NCBI RefSeq assembly: GCF_010723575.1
Contig: NZ_BLKZ01000001.1
Location: 5,146,001 to 5,210,000, forward strand
DNA: 64,000 nt
From: Mycobacterium bourgelatii
GTDB lineage: Bacteria > Actinomycetota > Actinomycetes > Mycobacteriales > Mycobacteriaceae
Reading direction: 5' to 3'
Shown here one piece after another: positions 54,829 to 64,000 of this stretch (positions are counted from its first letter, which is position 1; every line of letters starts with the position of its first letter). The translations under genes and the position numbers were made by a program. The notes under the pieces are model-generated. The model was not told the origin of the DNA. It made no database searches and saw only the letters and a list, made by a program, of their open reading frames with translations.

Positions 54829-55516
54829 CGGGCGTCGTCGGGTTGGCGGGCACCGATCCGCCCGGCACCGTTTCCCCCGGCCCCAAATCCGGTCCACCCG
54901 GCTCGGGCGCGGGGGGCGTCGGCGTAACGGCGGCGGGAGGAAGGTGCGGCGTATCGGCAATGGTGTGCCACAGGGCGGTGTACCAGGGGTCGTTCTTGGT
55001 CGGTGCCGGCTCCTCCGCCCCTGGCGCCCGCGACGGGGAAACCTGCGGTAGCTGAACCTGAATCGGAATGTCCCCAGGCTTGACGAATCCCAGACGCTCA
55101 CGAGCCTGCGCCGCAATGTATGCCGGGTCGGACAACTGGCCCTTGCGCTGCTCCAGATCGGCAATCTGGCTGCGCAGCGCGGCTTCGGTGGCCGCCAGTT
55201 GCTCCATCTCGGTGCGCTGCGCGAAATATGTGCGCACCGGCCCGGCGATGGTCAACGTGAGCACGCAGACCACCGCGGCCAGCACCGCCGCTCGTCGGGC
55301 CGTGAATCCCAGCCGCTGCTCCGACCGCTGCTCCAGCGATTCGCTGATCGACCGCTTGATCGGTTCAACGACATGCTCCTGCACGCTTTGGGCGCCATTG
55401 CGGCTCGCGCGGGGCGCCGGCGAGGGTTTGTTGAAGCGACGGCCGCGACCCGAGTCGCCAGCCTTCCCCGGCCGCGAGGCCGGGCCGCGACGTTTCGGGT
55501 CGGACTTGGGCGCCAA
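54821..55516 (-). CDS. ftsB: septum formation protein FtsB/DivIC
   Basis: A basic cytoplasmic N terminus of about 70 residues, one transmembrane helix (AAVLAAVVCVLTLTIAGPV) and a coiled coil (MEQLAATEAALRSQIADLEQ) with the family motif AYIAAQARERLGFVKPGD. A Pro-rich periplasmic tail of about 85 residues follows. It is part of the FtsQLB division complex. 231 residues, against about 228 in M. tuberculosis. It follows eno by 11 bp. Confidence 0.92.
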   Translation of the reverse strand: MAPKSDPKRRGPASRPGKAGDSGRGRRFNKPSPAPRASRNGAQSVQEHVVEPIKRSISESLEQRSEQRLGFTARRAAVLAAVVCVLTLTIAGPVRTYFAQRTEMEQLAATEAALRSQIADLEQRKGQLSDPAYIAAQARERLGFVKPGDIPIQVQLPQVSPSRAPGAEEPAPTKNDPWYTALWHTIADTPHLPPAAVTPTPPAPEPGGPDLGPGETVPGGSVPANPTTPGG

Positions 55517-55527
55517 GCTATTTCAGC

Positions 55528-56817
55528 CTATTTCGGGTCCGGCGTGTAGCGCGGAAAAGCCAGGTCTCCGGCGTAGCGAGCCGCGTCGCCCAGCGCCTGT
55601 TCGATCCGCAACAGCTGGTTGTACTTGGCGACGCGTTCACTGCGGGCCGGCGCACCGGTCTTGATCTGTCCGCTGCCGACGGCCACCGCCAGATCGGCAA
55701 TCGTCGTGTCCTCCGTCTCACCACTGCGGTGGCTCATCATCGTGCGGTACCCGCTGTGGTGCGCCAGCGCAACCGCATCGAGCGTCTCGGTCAGCGTCCC
55801 GATCTGATTAACCTTGACCAGCAACGCATTTGCCGCACCCCGGTCGATACCTTCCTCGAGGCGTTCGGGATTGGTGACGAACAGGTCGTCGCCGACGATT
55901 TGCACCCGGTCCCCGATTGCAGCCGTCAAAGAGACCCAGCCGTCCCAATCATCCTCGGACAGCGGGTCTTCGATGGACACCAGCGGGTAGGAGCCCAGCA
56001 GGCCGGCGTAGAACTCGGTCAGTTGCTCGGCCGTTTGTACCGAGCCCTCGAAGCGGTAACCGGTGCCGTCGGTGTAGAACTCGGTGGCCGCGACGTCCAA
56101 GGCCAGCGCGATGTCGGAACCGGGCTTCAACCCCGCAGACTCGATGGCCCGCAAAATCAGATCCAGCGCGGCGGTCGTGCCCGCCACGTCCGGAGCGAAG
56201 CCGCCCTCGTCACCCAGCCCGGTGGACAGCCCCTCCTTCTTCAACACCGACTTGAGCGAGTGGTACACCTCGGCACCCCAGCGCAGCGACTCGGCGAAGT
56301 TGGGCGCCCCGATCGGCGCGATCATGAACTCTTGGACGTCGACTCCGGTGTCGGCGTGGGCGCCGCCGTTGAGGATGTTCAGCATGGGCACCGGCAGGAT
56401 GTGGGCGTTCGGCCCGCCGACGTAGCGGAACAGCGGCAACTCCGCGGAATCCGCCGCAGCCCTGGCCACCGCCAACGAGACGCCCAGGATCGCGTTGGCC
56501 CCCAGCCTGGACTTGTCCGGCGTGCCGTCGAGGTCGACCAGCGCCTGGTCGACCAGTCGCTGGTCGTCGGCGTTGAGCCCGATCACCGCCGGGCCGATCT
56601 CGTCGAGCACGGCCTGTACGGCCTTCTTGACGCCTTTGCCGCCGTAACGGTCACCGCCGTCGCGCAGCTCGACGGCTTCGTGTTCGCCGGTCGACGCACC
56701 CGAAGGCACGGCGGCACGCGCGAATGTTCCGTCGATCAGCGCCACCTCGACCTCGACCGTCGGGTTGCCGCGGGAATCGAGAATCTCGCGGGCCCCGACT
56801 TGCTCGATAATCGGCAC
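55528..56817 (-). CDS. eno: enolase
   Basis: Converts 2-phosphoglycerate to phosphoenolpyruvate. The 429-residue product has the signatures SRGNPTVEVEV, SIEDPLSEDDWDGW and LLVKVNQIGTLTETLDA, with YRTMMSHRSGETEDT near the end. The start codon is GTG with AAAGGAG 6 nt upstream. The upstream gap holds near-tandem CTTAGCG/TTTAGCG copies (56873-56896). Confidence 0.97.
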   Translation of the reverse strand: MPIIEQVGAREILDSRGNPTVEVEVALIDGTFARAAVPSGASTGEHEAVELRDGGDRYGGKGVKKAVQAVLDEIGPAVIGLNADDQRLVDQALVDLDGTPDKSRLGANAILGVSLAVARAAADSAELPLFRYVGGPNAHILPVPMLNILNGGAHADTGVDVQEFMIAPIGAPNFAESLRWGAEVYHSLKSVLKKEGLSTGLGDEGGFAPDVAGTTAALDLILRAIESAGLKPGSDIALALDVAATEFYTDGTGYRFEGSVQTAEQLTEFYAGLLGSYPLVSIEDPLSEDDWDGWVSLTAAIGDRVQIVGDDLFVTNPERLEEGIDRGAANALLVKVNQIGTLTETLDAVALAHHSGYRTMMSHRSGETEDTTIADLAVAVGSGQIKTGAPARSERVAKYNQLLRIEQALGDAARYAGDLAFPRYTPDPK

Positions 56818-56922
56818 TGGGTTCTCCTTTACCTTCTAGCTGCGTCCTAGTTGCTGGCGGCCCCCGGGCTGCCCTTAGCGCTTTAGCGCCTTAGCGTAAA
56901 GCCTTGGTAGCGATCTATCCTT

Positions 56923-57654
56923 CTACAGCGGATGACCCGCCGCATAGGCGGTCGCCCAGTCCCGCACCGCTCGCGCGTAAACGCCGGAGTTGTTATAGGC
57001 CTTCAGCGCGGTGATCCACCCCCGCGGCGTCGAGAGATCCTTTCCGCGCCAACATAAATAACCCGCAGCCGACAGGGCGGCGTCATCGATGTTGTCCGGG
57101 TCTGCGACGCCGTCGTTGTTGGCATCAACCCCGTATAGGCGCCATGTCTCAGAGATGAACTGCATGGGCCCTTTCGCCCGTTCGAGGGCCTCCTCGCCCG
57201 CCAGTTCGCTCGCCTCGGTATCCACGATCCGGAGATTTCCCCCCGTGCCATCGAGGCGTACCCCTCTGATCGGGGGCGTCACCTTCCCATCCGGCGCGAT
57301 CGTTGCCCCTCGGTAGGTGCCGTTGTGGCTCTCAACCATCCCAATGCCTGCCAGGGTGGTCCACGCCAGATGACACTTCGGGTTCTCCACCTCGGCGACC
57401 CGCGCGGCATAGGCGTAGGCCTCCAGGGCCACGACCGGCATCTCCAAGGCAGGAGCGCGCAGCTCCGCCCACTCCCGCAACTGATCGGCGGGCCTACCCG
57501 CGGCGTAGGTGTCAACCGGAGGCACCGGATCGCCGGGAGGAGGCGGCACACCTTCGGGAATGAAGAGGCTGAGCTGCCAGGTGCAACTAGACGCCAGCAG
57601 CATCGCGGTAGCCCCAATCACGGCGACCGCGCGTAACCAACGTCTCGGCGACAA
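56923..57654 (-). CDS. lpqU: lipoprotein LpqU, lytic-transglycosylase-like
   Basis: The twin-arginine-containing n-region, signal peptide (AVAVIGATAMLLASSC) and lipobox place Cys near residue 24. The SLT-like domain has GIGMVESHNGTYRG (catalytic glutamate), AKGPMQFISETWRLYG and YLCWRG. It probably cleaves peptidoglycan at the cell surface. TTG 57654 has AGGGGAG 4 nt upstream and a compact signal peptide; ATG 57687 is an alternative. Confidence 0.87.
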   Translation of the reverse strand: MSPRRWLRAVAVIGATAMLLASSCTWQLSLFIPEGVPPPPGDPVPPVDTYAAGRPADQLREWAELRAPALEMPVVALEAYAYAARVAEVENPKCHLAWTTLAGIGMVESHNGTYRGATIAPDGKVTPPIRGVRLDGTGGNLRIVDTEASELAGEEALERAKGPMQFISETWRLYGVDANNDGVADPDNIDDAALSAAGYLCWRGKDLSTPRGWITALKAYNNSGVYARAVRDWATAYAAGHPL

Positions 57655-57847
57655 AACACTCCCCTGTACCAGCTCGAGTCCTGCCATCGTCCCATGAGCG
57701 CGAAGTTCCCCCGGGTGAATACGGCCCGCGCCACCCAGAAATCTCACGAATTTCAAACAATTACCGATTTGCTGCCAGCAAACTCGGCAATTGCATTGAC
57801 ACGGTTAACCAGCGGGAAAATATCCTCCGCAAACATCGACATGATTC

Positions 57848-58930
57848 CTAGCGGCGACCTTTGCGCTTTTTCGACCCGCCGCGAGACTCTTTGCGGGCTT
57901 CCGCAGCTTCCGGGCTTTCCGGCGCTTCGGCGACATCTTCGGTGACCGCAGCGCCCTCGACCCCCGCCCCTTCGTCCAAGCGTTCAGCAACCACTGACGG
58001 CCAATGGGCAAGCCACTCCTCGGGAGCAATGGCGCCCAGTGGGGTCACATCCAACTCCTCTGCGACGCTGTCGCCGCGGCGCGCGGCGGCAATGGCCGCC
58101 TCCGCCGCACGTAACGTCTCGGCGAAGTCCAAAACCGCTGTCCGCAGCGTGTTTTCCGCATCGACATCGGCCGACACCGAAATCGAGGTGATCTCTTCAG
58201 GTATCAACTCGGCGGGCAGTCCCGCCTGCTCTACCCGCTGAATTACCTTCTGCGCCAACGCCAATGCCGGCTGACCGGTGTGCACGTCATCCAATACCGA
58301 GTGATGCGCCTTGCGCGACCTCTCCAGCGCCTTGGCTTCCTCCCACTGCGCCAGCTGGTCCTGCAACGAAATATTCTCGCCCGCAAGGACTCCCGGCACG
58401 CGGTTGGCGAGTTTGCGGATCAGGGTGTCAGCGACATCGTCGACACTGAACGGCGACTGCGCGGCGTCCTCGGCGATGCGCGAATGGAAAAGCACCTGAA
58501 GCAATAGGTCGCCGAGCTCTTCCCGCAGCTGGTCGACATTGCCGCTGTGAACGGCGTCCAACAACTCGTAGGTTTCCTCCAGCAAATACCTACGTAAGGA
58601 GTCGTGGGTTTGTTCGCTTTCCCACGGTCCGTTGGTGCGCAACTTGTCCATCATCGCCACCGCATCGAGCACGCGTTCGCCGCGCTGGGGGCTGGGCGCC
58701 GAGATCAATCGAGCTCCGGCGGCCAAGCGGGCCACCACGGCCGGGTGGTCAGGATCGGAGGACAGCAATACCGGCGCATCCTCGCCCATATGCACCGGAT
58801 GCGCGTCGGGCAGCGACCACGGAACCGCGATCGGCATTTCCTCGGTGTATTGCACCGGCCCGCTGAGCAGCTCGATGGCGTCGACGGGCACCAGCGAGGG
58901 GCGGCGTGGGTCGACCAAGACGACGATCAT
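57848..58930 (-). CDS. mazG: nucleoside triphosphate pyrophosphohydrolase MazG
   Basis: Hydrolyses (d)NTPs including damaged nucleotides. The first MazG domain has the metal motif EETYELLDAV...LREELGDLLLQ; a second, degenerate helical domain follows. ATG 58930 (MIVVLVDPRRP) matches the M. tuberculosis start. At 360 residues it exceeds the M. tuberculosis protein (about 325), largely through an acidic Ala/Glu-rich stretch before the basic end GGSKKRKGRR. It overlaps no residue of mfd but starts within 11 bp of its stop. Confidence 0.92.
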   Translation of the reverse strand: MIVVLVDPRRPSLVPVDAIELLSGPVQYTEEMPIAVPWSLPDAHPVHMGEDAPVLLSSDPDHPAVVARLAAGARLISAPSPQRGERVLDAVAMMDKLRTNGPWESEQTHDSLRRYLLEETYELLDAVHSGNVDQLREELGDLLLQVLFHSRIAEDAAQSPFSVDDVADTLIRKLANRVPGVLAGENISLQDQLAQWEEAKALERSRKAHHSVLDDVHTGQPALALAQKVIQRVEQAGLPAELIPEEITSISVSADVDAENTLRTAVLDFAETLRAAEAAIAAARRGDSVAEELDVTPLGAIAPEEWLAHWPSVVAERLDEGAGVEGAAVTEDVAEAPESPEAAEARKESRGGSKKRKGRR

Positions 58931-58940
58931 CGCTTGCCCA

Positions 58941-62570
<3,630 letters not shown>

Positions 62571-62666
62571 GATTCGCCCATTCTAAGGGCGCTGATTGTG
62601 CCGCTTCCGAGCCCGGCGCAGCCGACCAGCCCGCGGGCTCGCCTGCAACCGGGCCCCTACCGTGAG

Positions 62667-62930
62667 CTACCAGGGCATCGTCGCCCACGAGTAGAAGGCG
62701 CCGTTGCCGACGTCATGGACGCCGTAGGAGTCCCAGTAGTACTCGTGGCAGACACCGCCATCCCACGGGACGGGCCGACCCGCCGGGTTGGGGTCACCCG
62801 GACACCAGGTCGTGCACGCCTGCAGGCGGGGGCAGTTGCCTTGATCGGCCGTCGCGGACGGTGCGGCCACTATGGCCGCCGTTGCGATTCCTGCCGCGAC
62901 GAGGGGGAAGATGCGTCGTACTCGGTTCAT
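62667..62930 (-). CDS. small exported cysteine-containing protein in the tetR-mfd gap
   Basis: Signal peptide of 28 residues (LVAAGIATAAIVAAPSATA-DQ), then 59 residues with CPRLQACTTWCPGDPNPAG and WDGGVCHEYYWDS. The CPGD/WDGxVCH pattern resembles the protein at 43592-43915. It is inserted between the tetR and mfd genes, which I recall as close neighbours in H37Rv. Confidence 0.8.
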   Translation of the reverse strand: MNRVRRIFPLVAAGIATAAIVAAPSATADQGNCPRLQACTTWCPGDPNPAGRPVPWDGGVCHEYYWDSYGVHDVGNGAFYSWATMPW

Positions 62931-63055
62931 GTTGGTTCCTCCGGTGCTGTCTATCCCGTCCGGACCGCCTGCCTAGCAGGTAACTGCCGCCGGACTGCTA
63001 CCGATCACAACACCGTGCGCTTGCGTTCTTCTTGCGCGCTCGGCGCTCGAAGGGG

Positions 63056-63703
63056 TTACTCGTCCTGCAAGCGCGGATCGGCTTCCAGATGAGTCAGGCC
63101 GTTCCACATCAGGTTGACCAGGTGCGCGGCAACCACTTCTTTTTTGGGTTCGCGGGTGTCGAGCCACCATTGCGCGGTCATCGACACCGAACCCACCAGC
63201 GCCTGGGCATAGAGAGGAGCCAGGTCGGGATCCAGTCCCCGGCGGGCGAAGTCGCCGGCCAGGATGGATGCGACCTGGCTGACGGCGTCGTTGAGCAGGC
63301 TGGAGTAGGTCCCGGAACTGATCGAGGCCGGCGAGTCCCGAATCATGATGCGGAAACCGTCGGTGCGTTCCTCGACGTAGGTGAGCAAAGCCAGCGCGAC
63401 GCGTTCTACCCGCACCCGGGACCGGTTGTTGGTCAGCGAGGACGTGATGCCGTCCAGCAGGGCGGACATCTCCCGGTCCACCACCACGGCGTAGAGGCCT
63501 TCCTTGCCGCCGAAATGCTCGTAGACGACCGGCTTGGACACGTTGGCACGTTGCGCGATCTCTTCGATCGAGGTGCCGTCGTAGCCGCGTTCGGCGAACA
63601 GGGATCGCGCGATGCCGATGAGTTGGTGTCGGCGTTCGCTGCCGGTCATCCTGGCGCGCGGAGCCCGAATTTCCTTTTCCGGACCCTTGAGCGGCTCAGC
63701 CAC
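63056..63703 (-). CDS. TetR-family transcriptional regulator (Rv1019-like)
   Basis: N-terminal helix-turn-helix: RRHQLIGIARSLFAERGYDG, TSIEEIAQRANVSKPVVYEHFGGKEGLYAVV. A helical ligand-binding domain follows. 215 residues, about 18 longer than my memory of Rv1019. In M. tuberculosis Rv1019 is reported as an autorepressor affecting mfd and mazG. The GTG start has a leaderless promoter layout. Confidence 0.88.
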   Translation of the reverse strand: MAEPLKGPEKEIRAPRARMTGSERRHQLIGIARSLFAERGYDGTSIEEIAQRANVSKPVVYEHFGGKEGLYAVVVDREMSALLDGITSSLTNNRSRVRVERVALALLTYVEERTDGFRIMIRDSPASISSGTYSSLLNDAVSQVASILAGDFARRGLDPDLAPLYAQALVGSVSMTAQWWLDTREPKKEVVAAHLVNLMWNGLTHLEADPRLQDE

Positions 63704-63715
63704 GGCACCAGCGTA
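63701..63715 (-). promoter_or_regulatory. leaderless promoter candidate for the TetR gene
   Basis: On the minus strand TACGCT (63715-63710), six bases, then GTG at 63703. No Shine-Dalgarno is present. Confidence 0.5.
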
Positions 63716-63876
63716 TGCCGGTGATCGGATCGCCGTCTCACATCCCGCCGGGTGTCACCATCTGAGCCTGTAATTTCGCAGGTCCCCACTCGAACATTCC
63801 CTGCAGGATTACAGGCTCGTGACGTCGCGTTAGTACGTCAGGACGCTTCGCCGGCGGCCGGCCGGGTGATTGGACC

Positions 63877-64000
63877 GGACCCAATTGTCGGACTCCTCCT
63901 CCGGCCGCACGCGGCCCGCATCGTCGTCCGACCGGACCCAATTGTCGGACTCCTCCTCCGGCCGCACGCGGCCCGCATCGTCGTCCGACCGGACCCAATT
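63877..64000. repeat. 57-bp tandem repeat cut by the window edge
   Basis: Two identical 57-bp units (63877-63933, 63934-63990) beginning GGACCCAATTGTCGGACTCC, then the first 10 bases of a third at the edge. Copy number is unknown. Length and setting resemble MIRU-VNTR loci. Confidence 0.9.

Noticed and set aside
63738..63998. 86-codon minus-strand frame with a 19-residue repeat
   Set aside because: It is the translation of the 57-bp tandem repeat, Arg/Gly-rich, with no start context or similarity.

Overview
The window is chromosomal DNA of a mycobacterium, most likely a slow-growing non-tuberculous species. The evidence is the mycobacterial gene families (PE, PPE, Esx, Lpq lipoproteins, FadA/FadD/EchA paralogues, MmpS, TrcRS) and a gene order that, from memory of M. 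tuberculosis H37Rv, runs as Rv1077 (cbs) down to Rv1019 (TetR). Species cannot be named from the sequence alone.

Layout. 1-6000: the 5' part of a giant PPE-MPTR gene on the minus strand that leaves the window at the left edge. It is built of about 1.7 kb super-modules and carries five C-run contractions clustered at 3313-3537. 6364-13756: cbs, lipU, an exported SGNH hydrolase, fadA3, a perfect 40-bp palindromic terminator, a Bax-inhibitor-like membrane protein and echA9. 13762-15101: an IS110-family element with a frame-broken transposase, lying between echA9 and echA8. 15371-27021: echA8, an alpha/beta-hydrolase membrane protein, rhodanese, a cysteine-dioxygenase-like cupin, lpqV, two convergent patatins, a class II glutamine amidotransferase, an SRPBCC protein, a diaminopentanoate-dehydrogenase-like protein, fadD14 and the Rv1057-type beta-propeller.

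27022-46719 is the part least like M. tuberculosis. It holds a 49/30-bp hairpin repeat array, a DUF427/DUF6295/dienelactone hydrolase operon, a Ddn-type protein, a phytase-like lipoprotein, an orphan MmpS, a FadD, a six-gene MoxR-DUF58-VWA (Bat-like) operon, a YchJ protein, a GGDEF-EAL protein with both motifs intact, a small exported protein, a methyltransferase and an acyl-CoA dehydrogenase. A tRNA with anticodon TAA but a short variable loop marks the junction at 46915-46988.

47349-52556: the ESX substrate operon PE8-PPE15-esxJ-esxI with its own terminator, then trcR-trcS. 52557-53381: hairpin repeats of about 70 bp (three direct copies with a 95-bp period, one inverted copy) flank a small winged-helix-like ORF, in the place where H37Rv has the kdp genes. 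53379-63703: a minus-strand housekeeping run, tetR, small exported protein, mfd, mazG, lpqU, eno, ftsB, DUF501, ppx2. The right edge cuts into a 57-bp tandem repeat.

Functional links: lipid and acyl-CoA metabolism dominates (fadA3, echA8, echA9, two FadD, FadE, lipases, patatins). TrcRS is encoded in the same window as the beta-propeller gene that it represses in M. tuberculosis. Frame damage is confined to the two repetitive loci (PPE-MPTR and IS), which suggests assembly error rather than gene decay. Three genes show a TANNNT box exactly 6 nt before a GTG start, suggesting leaderless transcripts.
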